Positions 16,525 through 24,571 of a stretch of 50,132 nt of DNA are shown one piece after another. The stretch covers positions 1 through 50,132 of the forward strand of contig CAXUBX010000013.1 in NCBI GenBank assembly GCA_964249405.1. The letters run 5' to 3'. The notes under the pieces are model-generated. The model made no database searches. It saw nothing but the letters and a program-made list of their open reading frames with translations, and was not told the DNA's origin. The stretch comes from CAXTPV01 sp964249405. GTDB lineage: Bacteria > Pseudomonadota > Alphaproteobacteria > Acetobacterales > Acetobacteraceae. Positions within the stretch are counted from its first letter, which is position 1. Each line of letters starts with the position of its first letter. A program made the translations under genes and the position numbers.

Positions 16525-18050
16525 GCGGCGAGGTCCCGGGGGTCCGGGAGCGGCGTGCCCGCCGGGACGCCGGCCGACGCCGCGGCAAGGATCGAGGCGA
16601 CCGAAAGCGCGTCCCCGTCGATCTCGGTCGCCACGATGCCGCGGCTGAACACCAGCGCCCGATGGCAGATGTTCGAGACTTCCTCGAAGTCGGTCGAGAC
16701 GACCAGGATCGCGAGCCCGTCGGCGAGCGCGTGCCGCAGCAGGGTGTAGATCTCGGCCTTGGCGCCGACGTCGACGCCCGCGGTCGGCTCCTCCAGCACG
16801 AGGACGCGGCGCGCCAGCGCGAGCCAGCGGGCGAGCACCACCTTCTGCTGGTTGCCCCCGGACAGCGTCTCGACCGCGCGCCTCGGGTCGTTCGGCCGGA
16901 GGCCGGTTCGCGCACCGGCGGCGGCCGCTTCGTCGCACTCGCGACCGATGGCGCGCGGCCGGAGCAGCGCACGCCCGAGCGCACCCGGGTTGAGGAACAT
17001 GTTCTCCCGGACGCTGAGCGACATCCCGAGGCTTTCGCCGACGCGGTCGCCGGCGAGCAGGCCGAGGCCGCACGCGATCGCGTGCGACGGCGAGCCCGGC
17101 CGGAACGGCGCGCCGTCGAGCGAGGTCTCGCCCCCGAGGATCGGCCGCGTTCCGAACAGTGCGCGCCCGATCGCCTCCTGCCCGGCGCCGCGGAGACCCA
17201 CGAGGCCGACGATCTCGCCGCCCCGGAGGGCGAGGTCGACCGGCCCGGCGCCCATGGTCGTGAACCCCGAGAGCGCGAGGCGGATCGGTCCGGCCGGAGC
17301 CGGCGCGCGGGCGAACACCTGGGACGGCGCGGCACCCACGATCGCGGTGACCAGGCCGGCCGGATCGACATCGGCCACCGGCTTGCAGGCCACCAGAGAC
17401 CCGTCGCGCAGCACGGCGACGCGATCCGCCACCGCGAACACCTCGTCGAGGCGGTGCGAGACGTAGATCATCGCGACGCCGGTGCGCCGCAGATCGCGCA
17501 GGCCGGCGAGAAGCCGCTCGACCTCGTCCGCCGGCAGGCTCGCGGTCGGCTCGTCAAGCACGATGATCTCGGCGTCCGCCGCGAGCGCGCGCGCGATCGC
17601 GACCAGGGAGCGCTCGGTCCTGGACAGCGCGAGGATGCGCGCGTCGGGATCGATGCTGACATCGAACAACGCGAGCGCCTCCGCCGCCCGTTCGCGCGTC
17701 CGTCGCCACGAGATCAGCCCGCGCGCCCGCCGATAACCGACACCGAGCGCGATGTTCTCGGCAACCGTCATCCAGTCGACGAGGCCGAGATCCTGGTGAA
17801 TGAACGCGACCGGGGCACGGCCCGAGCGTTTCGCGGCGAGATGATCGTAGAGCGTCTCGCGCACGGTGATCCGGCCGGCATCGGGGTCGTGGATGCCGGC
17901 GAGACATTTGATGAGGGTCGATTTTCCGGCGCCGTTCTCGCCCACGAGGGCCAGGATCTCGCCTCGCTCGAGCGAGAGCGAAACATCGTTCACGGCCAGC
18001 GTCCCGCCGAACCGCTTGGTGACATGCTCGAACGCCAGCACGGTCGTCAC
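16521..18050 (-). CDS. Sugar ABC transporter ATP-binding protein (RbsA/CUT2 type, duplicated NBD)
   Basis: A 509-aa ATPase with two fused nucleotide-binding domains. NBD1: Walker A GENGAGKST, Walker B IIVLDEPTAS, H-loop VSHRLDE; its signature is unusual, LSRTE rather than LSGGQ-like. NBD2: degenerate Walker A (GLRGAGQEA), intact signature LSGGNQQKV and LVLEEPTAGVDVGAK, with a natural Asp-to-Glu-type degeneration in the H-loop region (STDFEE). Unequal NBDs are normal in this class. It is the first gene of the operon ATPase-permease-SBP-SMP30-SDR, divergent from the 2-hydroxyacid dehydrogenase with about 140 bases between. Confidence 0.93.
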   Translation of the reverse strand: MTTVLAFEHVTKRFGGTLAVNDVSLSLERGEILALVGENGAGKSTLIKCLAGIHDPDAGRITVRETLYDHLAAKRSGRAPVAFIHQDLGLVDWMTVAENIALGVGYRRARGLISWRRTRERAAEALALFDVSIDPDARILALSRTERSLVAIARALAADAEIIVLDEPTASLPADEVERLLAGLRDLRRTGVAMIYVSHRLDEVFAVADRVAVLRDGSLVACKPVADVDPAGLVTAIVGAAPSQVFARAPAPAGPIRLALSGFTTMGAGPVDLALRGGEIVGLVGLRGAGQEAIGRALFGTRPILGGETSLDGAPFRPGSPSHAIACGLGLLAGDRVGESLGMSLSVRENMFLNPGALGRALLRPRAIGRECDEAAAAGARTGLRPNDPRRAVETLSGGNQQKVVLARWLALARRVLVLEEPTAGVDVGAKAEIYTLLRHALADGLAILVVSTDFEEVSNICHRALVFSRGIVATEIDGDALSVASILAAASAGVPAGTPLPDPRDLAA

Positions 18051-18191
18051 CCTGGCTCCGCTCCTGCCCCGGCGCCCCGCATCGTGACGGGTTGCTCTCT
18101 TGCCTTGCGGCTTGTCGGGTAGCTATCGCACCGGGGAATACGAGGCGAAAGGGATTTCGTCCCTGCCGTCTCCCAGCCCGAGGAGCCGCAA

Positions 18192-19130
18192 ATGCGCCCG
18201 AACGTGCTCGTTCTCTCACCCGTCATGGCGTCGATCGCGAAGATCCTGGAGGAGCGCTACGCGTGCCTGCACTGGCCGGGCGAGGCGTCGGCGCAGGAGG
18301 CGCTGCTCGAAGAGCACGGTGCCACGATCGACGCGGTGGTGACATCCGGCCATACCGGCATCCCGACCGCGCTCGCCGAGCGCCTCGCCCGGCTCAAGCT
18401 GGTGGCGATCAACGGCGTCGGCTACGATCAGGTGGACACCGACGCGATGCGGTCGCTCGGCATCCGGGTCACCAACACGCCGGACGTGCTGACGGCCGAC
18501 GTCGCCGACACCGCGATCGGTCTGATGATCAATGCCATGCGGCGGCTGCCCGCCGCCGAGCTGCATGTCCGCGGCGGCCACTGGCCGCGCGGCGCGTCGG
18601 CGCTGGCGCGGACGGCATCCGGCCGACGCTACGGCATTCTCGGCCTCGGCCGGATCGGCCGCGCGATCGCCGAGCGACTGTCCGGCTTCGGCGGCACGAT
18701 CGCCTATTCGAGCCAGACCCGGAAGGAGGTCGACTACGTCTTCTTCCCCGACGCGCGCGCGCTCGCGGAGGCATCCGACGTGTTGTTCGTCGCCAACGCC
18801 GCGACCGCCGCGACGCGGAAGATGGTGGATCGCTCGGTTCTCGACGCGCTCGGACCGGAAGGCGTCCTGGTCAACGTCGCGCGGGGTGCGATCGTCGACG
18901 AGGAGGCGCTGGTCGCGGCGCTGGTGGAGAAGCGGATCCTCGCTGCCGGGCTCGACGTCTTCGAGCGCGAGCCGCACGTGCCCGAAATCCTGCTCACGCT
19001 GGACAATGTCGCGCTCGCGCCGCATGTCGGCAGCGCCACCGTCGAGACCCGCGAAGCGATGGGCCGCCTGATGCTCGACAACATGGAGGCGCATTTCGCC
19101 GGACGGGGACTGCCGAGCGCGGTCGTCTGA
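18192..19130 (+). CDS. D-isomer-specific 2-hydroxyacid dehydrogenase
   Basis: A 312-aa NAD(P)-dependent dehydrogenase resembling hydroxypyruvate/glyoxylate/hydroxyphenylpyruvate reductases. The dinucleotide motif GLGRIG is at residues 151-156, and the catalytic triad is Arg231 (VARGAIVDEEAL), Glu260 and His278 (APHVGSAT). SSQTRKE after the second strand has a polar/basic residue pattern consistent with NADP use. A GAGGAG site precedes the ATG. Divergent from the sugar ABC operon, it may reduce a 2-keto acid released by sugar-acid breakdown. No regulator gene accompanies the pair. Confidence 0.9.
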   Translation: MRPNVLVLSPVMASIAKILEERYACLHWPGEASAQEALLEEHGATIDAVVTSGHTGIPTALAERLARLKLVAINGVGYDQVDTDAMRSLGIRVTNTPDVLTADVADTAIGLMINAMRRLPAAELHVRGGHWPRGASALARTASGRRYGILGLGRIGRAIAERLSGFGGTIAYSSQTRKEVDYVFFPDARALAEASDVLFVANAATAATRKMVDRSVLDALGPEGVLVNVARGAIVDEEALVAALVEKRILAAGLDVFEREPHVPEILLTLDNVALAPHVGSATVETREAMGRLMLDNMEAHFAGRGLPSAVV

Positions 19131-19134
19131 AGGC

Positions 19135-19167
19135 ACCGGGCGGACGGTCTGGTGCCGTCCACCCGGT
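19135..19167. terminator. Bidirectional terminator-like hairpin between convergent genes
   Basis: ACCGGG (19135-19140) and GGACGG (19142-19147) pair with CCGTCC (19155-19160) and CCCGGT (19162-19167), with one C-A mismatch and a 7-base loop. It starts four bases after the dehydrogenase stop and faces the 3' end of the MYG1 gene. There is no U-tract on either strand. Confidence 0.6.
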
Positions 19168-19256
19168 TCGAACCGCGACGGTTGCTGGCCGGGACGTCTC
19201 GGAACGGCCGCTCGCGGCGGTCAGCGCGCAGCCCCGCATTCCAGAAACCCAACCAC

Positions 19257-20252
19257 CTAGGCGACGGAGGGACGCTTCCGGATCGTCGCCCCTTGCGACG
19301 CTGGCTTGGGCACGGCCTCTCCAAGCGCCGCCCGAGCCATCGCGATGGCGCCGGATCGCGTTCTCGCAGCACCCATGAAACGCCTGAGATGCACGAACAC
19401 CGCATCCGGCACCCCGCTCGCGGCGACGAGAGCCTCGCCTTCCAACCCCGCCCAAGCGGCCGGAAGGGGAGATTTCTGGTCCATCGCATCGGGTGCGGAC
19501 GGCACCGCGTAGACGGTCCAGTTGCCGTTCTGCGAAGGAGCGACGCAGAACATCACGTCCTGCCCTCTCTCGTGAACGACCGACTTCCAGGGCAGGCCCT
19601 GGTCAAGCGTCAGGATGCGAGGATCTTCGGCTCGCGCCAGCGCCGCCACCACCTCGGATTCCGCCCGAACCCGTGCGCAGAGGACCTGGACCCGTCGCCG
19701 GAGCACGTTGGAGGCAAGATCCGCCGCCTCGAGAAACCGGTCCTTCGCCAGCCCAGGATCACGCGGCGCATCCCAGGTCGGGTTGAGATCGTCGATCAGG
19801 CCGGACAGCGCCACCGGGCTCGATTCCGCCGTGATACCGTTGTCGATCAAGTCGATCGAGCGGACGATCGTGTCGTCGATCAACGAAGCGATGCGGGCAG
19901 CGAAAGGCTGACAAGCGTCCGTCCCGCAGAGGGCGAGAACGGCCGCTTCGCCATGGACCTGCCAGACGAGACCGGCGGCGCTGAACGGGGTGCCGTCCGG
20001 TCTGGTCGGTGCCCCGCGCTGGTGATGATCGAAGCGTCCGGCGGCGGGATCGAATCTGCTGCCGACGTCCCAGACGATCGTGGCTCGCGCGATCGGGTCC
20101 GGCTCGCGCGTCCGGACCAGATCGTGGTCATCGGCGTGGAGCTCGAGCGCATGTCGAAGCACCGCGTAGGCGAAAACCTCGTCGCAATGGAACTTGCCGT
20201 CGTGGGTGACGAGGAGCGGCCGGCCGGCCGCTCTCCGTGCTGGAGCCGCCAT
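19257..20252 (-). CDS. MYG1 family protein (DHH-like metal-dependent phosphohydrolase/exonuclease)
   Basis: A 331-aa protein of the UPF0160/MYG1 family. The signature THDGKFHCDEVFA begins near residue 16, and FDHHQRG gives the second metal-binding motif, as in DHH phosphoesterases; a later SLIDDTIVRSIDLIDNG segment matches the family. Eukaryotic MYG1 is a 3'-5' RNA exonuclease; bacterial members are mostly uncharacterised. It starts three bases after the FKBP gene stop and is the last gene of a DUF1192-FKBP-MYG1 run. Confidence 0.88.
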   Translation of the reverse strand: MAAPARRAAGRPLLVTHDGKFHCDEVFAYAVLRHALELHADDHDLVRTREPDPIARATIVWDVGSRFDPAAGRFDHHQRGAPTRPDGTPFSAAGLVWQVHGEAAVLALCGTDACQPFAARIASLIDDTIVRSIDLIDNGITAESSPVALSGLIDDLNPTWDAPRDPGLAKDRFLEAADLASNVLRRRVQVLCARVRAESEVVAALARAEDPRILTLDQGLPWKSVVHERGQDVMFCVAPSQNGNWTVYAVPSAPDAMDQKSPLPAAWAGLEGEALVAASGVPDAVFVHLRRFMGAARTRSGAIAMARAALGEAVPKPASQGATIRKRPSVA

Positions 20253-20255
20253 TGA

Positions 20256-20636
20256 TCACCCGATGCCGAGCAGCTCGACCTCGAACTGCAGCGTGGCGTT
20301 GGGCGGGATCACGCCGCCGGCCCCTCGTGCTCCGTATCCGAGATCGGGCGGGATCACCAGCGTCCGCTTTCCGCCGACGCGCATGTCGCTGACACCGAGA
20401 TCCCAGCCCGCGATCACCTCCCGGACGCCGACCGTGAACGAGAACGGAGCGTTGCGGTCCATGGAGCTGTCGAATTTGCGGCCACGCACGCCGTTCTGGT
20501 CGAGCCAGCCTGTGTAATGCACCGTTACGCGCTGTCCGGCATTCGGCTTCGTGCCGTCACCGACAACATCGTCGCGAATACGGAGACCAGAGGGCAAGAT
20601 CGCGAACCCACCCCCATCTCCGCTGCCGGCCATCAT
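20256..20636 (-). CDS. FKBP-type peptidyl-prolyl cis-trans isomerase
   Basis: A 126-aa single-domain FKBP that speeds proline isomerisation. Hallmarks: VTVHYTGWL, FDSSMDRNAPFSFTVG, VIAGWDLGVSDMRVGGKR and IPPDLGYGARGAGGVIPPNATLQFEVELLGI. No signal peptide is visible from the ATGATG start at 20636, so it should be cytoplasmic. GGAG sites lie just upstream of the start. A longer in-frame extension exists but is basic and Ser/Arg-rich with no family similarity. Confidence 0.92.
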   Translation of the reverse strand: MMAGSGDGGGFAILPSGLRIRDDVVGDGTKPNAGQRVTVHYTGWLDQNGVRGRKFDSSMDRNAPFSFTVGVREVIAGWDLGVSDMRVGGKRTLVIPPDLGYGARGAGGVIPPNATLQFEVELLGIG

Positions 20637-20709
20637 TGCTCCGATCTCCGAAAATCGCGCGCGATGGATGATCGAACGATCGAAGCGCGTCAAGCCGGCG
20701 TCGCTTCGC

Positions 20710-20913
20710 TCAGCTGCCCTCGCCCGCATGGGCGCGACCGAACACGGCATCCGCCTGGTTGCGAGATGCGCGCTTCTTCCGGATCGCCGCCTCGGCGCGA
20801 ACGATCTCAGAGCGGAGGTCGGCGACATAGCTCTCGAGTTCGTCGATGCCAAGCTGATCGAGCGGAAGAATGGTCAGGCGCTGCGGTGTCGGTCGTGGTT
20901 CGTCGTCGTTCAT
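20710..20913 (-). CDS. DUF1192 family small protein
   Basis: A 67-aa protein with the alphaproteobacterial DUF1192 pattern: acidic N-terminus MNDDEPRP, then LPLDQLGIDELESYVADL and a coiled helix rich in Glu/Arg (RSEIVRAEAAIRKKRASRNQAD). Function unknown in the family. It is 73 bases upstream of the FKBP gene on the same strand and divergent from the HPF gene. Confidence 0.82.
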   Translation of the reverse strand: MNDDEPRPTPQRLTILPLDQLGIDELESYVADLRSEIVRAEAAIRKKRASRNQADAVFGRAHAGEGS

Positions 20914-21029
20914 GGCGTGATCCAGTCGGCCTTGGCACATCGATCATGCGAACGCTCGGGGCGGAGTGCGGTCGAACCCGCCGACCCGTCATGCGATGGA
21001 AGATAGGGAACCGTGCAAGGAGAGCAAGA

Positions 21030-21611
21030 ATGGACCGCCCGCTCGAGATCGCATTCCACAACATCGACGCTTCCGCGAGTCTCGAAGCGGACATCCGGGA
21101 ACATGCAGAACGGCTCGACCGGCGCTTCCCACACCTGATCGGGTGTCGCGTGTCGGTCGAGGCGCTTCATAACCAGCATCAGACAGGCAACATCGTCGCC
21201 GTCCACATCCTGCTCTCGGTGCCCGGGCGTGACCTCGCGGTCTCGCACGAGCCGCACCGGGCGAAGCAGCGTCGTGCCCACCCGGACGCAAGAAGTGCCG
21301 TCAAGGAGGCATTCCGGGCCGCCGAGCGACAGCTCGACGCCTTCAAGGGAAGGCTTGAGGGGGATGCCACCGGACCGAGCGGCTCGGCGCTCGCGGGTGA
21401 GATCACCCTGATCGAGCCGGGCGCGGATCACGGGTTCCTGCTGACCCCGACCGGAACCCAGCTGTATTTCCACCGCGACAGCGTGACGAATGCGCAGTTC
21501 GAGGATCTGCGCCCCGGCCTCTCCGTCCACTACGTCGAGGAGAGCGGCAGCGCCGGGCCGGTCGCGACCAAGGTCAGGGTGGCCGCGTCGGATCAGCAAT
21601 CCGCGGCCTGA
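21030..21611 (+). CDS. HPF/RaiA ribosome-associated protein fused to a cold-shock-like domain
   Basis: A 193-aa protein in two parts. Residues 1-110 form an HPF/RaiA-like beta-alpha-beta-beta-beta-alpha domain (MDRPLEIAFHNIDASASLE, then VHILLSVPGRDLAVSH, and a helix with AFRAAERQLDAF), which in relatives binds the 30S decoding region and stalls ribosomes. Residues 123-185 resemble a cold-shock domain: GEITLIEPGADHGFLLT, then QLYFHRDSV and YVEESGSAGPVATKVR, matching the G-x-I...GFI...FFHxS layout. Start ATG at 21030 follows AAGGAGAG. The protein probably tunes translation under stress. It is monocistronic. Confidence 0.82.
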   Translation: MDRPLEIAFHNIDASASLEADIREHAERLDRRFPHLIGCRVSVEALHNQHQTGNIVAVHILLSVPGRDLAVSHEPHRAKQRRAHPDARSAVKEAFRAAERQLDAFKGRLEGDATGPSGSALAGEITLIEPGADHGFLLTPTGTQLYFHRDSVTNAQFEDLRPGLSVHYVEESGSAGPVATKVRVAASDQQSAA

Positions 21612-21689
21612 AGGAGACCGCCGGCCGGCCATTCCGAACTCGCCGCAGGAACCAGGTCGCGGTCGCGAAGGCTGGCGGAGCGATACGGC

Positions 21690-21851
21690 TCAGGAAACGA
21701 TGCCGCGGACGGCGCCTTCGACCGTCATGAACGATGCGACGGCGGCCGCGGTGAGAGAAAGCAGGGACGGGATGGCGCGTGCGAAGGCTTCCGGGATGGA
21801 CCGCACGGCGCGATTGTCGTTGCTGGCTTCGGTGACGGAGTAGTGGATCAT
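21690..21851 (-). CDS. 53-aa hypothetical protein with a hydrophobic helix
   Basis: From the ATG at 21851, preceded by CGGAG, the frame encodes MIHYSVTEASNDNRAVRSIP, then EAFARAIPSLLSLTAAAVASFMTVEGAVRGIVS. The N-terminal half is polar, and residues about 27-43 are hydrophobic enough for a membrane helix. I do not recognise the protein. Start and size are uncertain because the frame also runs upstream to 22025, but that extension is less protein-like. Confidence 0.5.
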   Translation of the reverse strand: MIHYSVTEASNDNRAVRSIPEAFARAIPSLLSLTAAAVASFMTVEGAVRGIVS

Positions 21852-22082
21852 CGGCGTTGCTCCGGGTGGACCGGCGAGAAGCGCCGGCCCGAGAGAAAGA
21901 GCAGGCCCCATGCCAACGAGGCCGCGAGGCGGAACTTGCTGTTTACGCTCGATTTTCTCAGTGGCGTCGTGCACCCGTCGCAGCGTGCATTGAGAGTCAG
22001 GCCGGAAGTTGGTTGATTTTGCCAAGCAGTAGCGGCAACCGCCTTGTCCGGGACCTCCATCGGCAGGCGGCGGAATGGCACG

Positions 22083-23309
22083 TCACGTGTTGAAGTGGAG
22101 AAGCTGGTTCACCAGCCCTTCCCCGTCCACTCGTTCACCACTCAGCGCCATGGCCAGGATCTCGCCCCCGAGGACGTGCGGGGCAATCACCACGTCGGGG
22201 TGGACGCGCTTGACGCGCGCCAGATTGCGGGCGTCGTTGACGGTGGCGACGGTCCTGACCGACTGACCGAGTTCCTTCGCGGCAAGGACCACGAAGGCGT
22301 TCTCGGAATCATCGTCGCCGAGCGCCAGCACCGCCCGTGCGCGGTCCGCCTCGGCGCGGCAGAGGACCTCGAGGCTGCTCGCGTCGCCGATGATCACCTG
22401 CATGCCTTCCTCTTCGTGGTCGGGCGCCTGGTCGAGAATGAAGACGACCTCCTGATCGCGTGCCCGGAGCTCCTTCCAGGTGTTGCGGGCGAGCGCGCTG
22501 TCGCTGACGATGACGTAGTGGTCGCTGCGTGGCATGGCTCGTTCCCGCGGTTCGAGGATATGCGTCATGCGACGCGTGATCAGCGGGACCAGCAGGGCGC
22601 TGACCGAGGTCGCGAAGACGGTGATACCGAGAAGCATGATCGACATCGCGAACAGGCGTGCTTCGGGGGTCTTCGGAAGAATGTCTCCGTATCCGACCGT
22701 CGACATGGTGACCACGGCGAAATAGAGCGCCGTGTTGAAGTCGGAGATCGGCGGCGCGAACTGCCCGCCGAGGACGTCCGCGCCGACGACGGCGTAAGCG
22801 AGCAGGGCCACCACGCTGGTGATGGCGAACAGGCTCGCACTTGCGATGCTGCTGCGCCGGAACTGGCCGACCGAGAGGACGAGCACGAACAGCAGGAGAA
22901 GGCCGCCCGCGGCGACCCTCTCATGGCCCGCGAGGCCGCCAGGCCACAATCGCCAGACCAGGACCAGGGACAGCGAGGCGACCAGGATCGTAATGGTCCA
23001 GGCGAGGCGTGAACGGGTCAGGAGCCCGAGGGACATCAGGATGAGGAACACGCCAGCGACGACGCTCGGCGCGCCGTTCACCAGCGCCGCGATGACGACA
23101 CCGGAACTGGTGAGGATGTCCTCGTGGTGGAGCGCGAAACCGAGCGTGTGCAGCAACAGAGCGACGCCGAGGCACGCGGTCGCGAAGAACAGCGGGACGT
23201 GCGGAAACCAGTAGCGCGATGCGCTGCGCCGGGCGACGACCCGCAGCCCGGTCCGAACGCGCGCGGCCGGCGCCAGCCGGAGCAGGCTCCGTTGCTTGGG
23301 TTCCACCAT
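22083..23309 (-). CDS. kch: Kch-type voltage-gated potassium channel with RCK domain
   Basis: A 408-aa inner-membrane channel: about six transmembrane helices in the first 240 residues, the potassium selectivity filter TVGYGD at 204-209, then a cytosolic RCK/TrkA-N Rossmann domain (HYVIVSDSALARNT, IIGDASSLEVL, DDSENAFVVLAAKELG, VHPDVVIAPHVLGGEILA). The overall order and phrases such as SARLF-like EARLFAMSIMLLGITVFATS closely follow E. coli Kch (417 aa). The RCK glycine motif is altered (VSDSAL instead of GxGxxG), as in Kch relatives. Start set at the ATG at 23309; a second in-frame ATG lies 45 bases upstream. Confidence 0.9.
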   Translation of the reverse strand: MVEPKQRSLLRLAPAARVRTGLRVVARRSASRYWFPHVPLFFATACLGVALLLHTLGFALHHEDILTSSGVVIAALVNGAPSVVAGVFLILMSLGLLTRSRLAWTITILVASLSLVLVWRLWPGGLAGHERVAAGGLLLLFVLVLSVGQFRRSSIASASLFAITSVVALLAYAVVGADVLGGQFAPPISDFNTALYFAVVTMSTVGYGDILPKTPEARLFAMSIMLLGITVFATSVSALLVPLITRRMTHILEPRERAMPRSDHYVIVSDSALARNTWKELRARDQEVVFILDQAPDHEEEGMQVIIGDASSLEVLCRAEADRARAVLALGDDDSENAFVVLAAKELGQSVRTVATVNDARNLARVKRVHPDVVIAPHVLGGEILAMALSGERVDGEGLVNQLLHFNT

Positions 23310-23470
23310 CCGCGAGCGTCGCTCCCTGCCCCCTGATCGTCCCGCCGACAGCACCTCTCGTGTGACGGCCGGACAGGCAACGCGGGTTCAGGCCGAAAGC
23401 TGCCTCCCGGCGCGCGGGACGGCGGCACCACGGGGCTTCCGGGGCGGGAGTGTGCCGGACGACATCCGTT

Positions 23471-23476
23471 TACAAT
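23471..23476 (+). promoter_or_regulatory. Possible -10 element upstream of the second sugar ABC operon
   Basis: TACAAT matches the bacterial -10 consensus in five of six positions and stands out in a GC-rich intergenic region, 71 bases before the start codon at 23547. No good -35 hexamer is visible 16-18 bases upstream, so the assignment is tentative. The intergenic stretch 23310-23546 also serves the divergent kch gene. Confidence 0.35.
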
Positions 23477-23546
23477 CCTCCCGTCGTGCATGATGATGCT
23501 TTCCAGAAGAGTGCCGGCAAGAGCAACTCAGCAGGGCGGAACAACG

Positions 23547-24551
23547 ATGAAACGGCGTGACACGCTGAAGATCCTGATCGGTGCGGGCGTGGCCGGGGTC
23601 TCATCCCGACCTTTCGGGGCGCTTGCGGGCGCGACCGAGCCGCAGATGGTGACTGTCGCCAAGATCATCGGGATCCCGTGGTTCAATCTCGTGAGCGAGG
23701 GCATCACCGAAGGCGGCAAGAAGTTCGATATCGATGCCAGCATGATCGGGCCGGCCCATGTCGATCCGGCCCAACAAGTCTCGATGGTCGAGGACCTGAT
23801 CGCGAAGAAGGTCCAGGTGATCGGCCTGATCCCCCTCGACGTGAAGGTGCTCGGACCGGTGCTACAACGCGCCCAGGACGCCGGGATCATCGTCATCACC
23901 CAGGAAGGCCCGAACCAGGACAATCGCACCTGGGATGTCGAGATGATCGACAGCAAGGCCTTCGGCGAGACGCAGATGAAGGCCCTGGCCGGCTTCATGG
24001 GCGGCAAGGGCGAGTACATCCTGATGGTCGGCACGCTGACCACCCCGCTCCACAACAAGTGGGCGGACGCGGCGATCGCCTATCAGAAAGCCCATTATCC
24101 GGACATGAAGCTCGCGACCTCGCGCTTCCCGGGCGCCGACGAGGTGGACACCGCCGAACAGGTCATGCGGAACGTGCTGCAGGCGTATCCGGACGTGCGG
24201 GGGGTGATCGGCTTCGGCTCGAACGGCGCGATCGGGGCCGGCAACGTCGTCCACCAGCGGCACCTGCAACACAAGATCGCCGTGCTCGGCACCGCCATCC
24301 CGTCGCAGGTCAAGCCACTGCTGATGAACGGCTCGGTGCGGGAGTGTTTCGTCTGGAGCCCGCGCGATGCCGGCTACGCGATGGTCGCGGTGGCCAGCCT
24401 CACGCTGAAGAAAGCCGATTTCCATGACGGGATGGAGATCCCTGGCCTCGGCAAGGCCAGGGTGGACGTCCCGGGCAAGCTGATCAGCGTCGACCGCACG
24501 CTCACGATCAACAAGCAGACGGTCGACGGGCTGATCGCGCAGGGTCTGTAG
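23547..24551 (+). CDS. Sugar ABC transporter substrate-binding protein (LsrB/RhaS-like)
   Basis: A 334-aa periplasmic receptor with a Tat-like N-terminus (MKRRDTLKILIGAGVAGVSS). The mature type I fold has segments reminiscent of LsrB and RhaS: VTVAKIIGIPWFNLVSEGI, DPAQQVSMVEDLIAKKVQVIGLIPLD, and a C-terminal IPGLGKARV equal in place to LsrB IPGIGKVTV. Start ATG at 23547 follows AGGGCGGA. It is first in a five-gene operon with ATPase, two permeases and a SIS protein. The ligand may be a deoxy-hexose, a phosphorylated AI-2-like sugar or another monosaccharide. Confidence 0.88.
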   Translation: MKRRDTLKILIGAGVAGVSSRPFGALAGATEPQMVTVAKIIGIPWFNLVSEGITEGGKKFDIDASMIGPAHVDPAQQVSMVEDLIAKKVQVIGLIPLDVKVLGPVLQRAQDAGIIVITQEGPNQDNRTWDVEMIDSKAFGETQMKALAGFMGGKGEYILMVGTLTTPLHNKWADAAIAYQKAHYPDMKLATSRFPGADEVDTAEQVMRNVLQAYPDVRGVIGFGSNGAIGAGNVVHQRHLQHKIAVLGTAIPSQVKPLLMNGSVRECFVWSPRDAGYAMVAVASLTLKKADFHDGMEIPGLGKARVDVPGKLISVDRTLTINKQTVDGLIAQGL

Positions 24552-24571
24552 GCCGCACGCGACGCCCGCCG

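Noticed and set aside
19161..19173. GGTTCGAACC, resembling a tRNA T-loop
   Set aside because: Flanking bases cannot form a T-arm plus acceptor stem; it overlaps the terminator hairpin.
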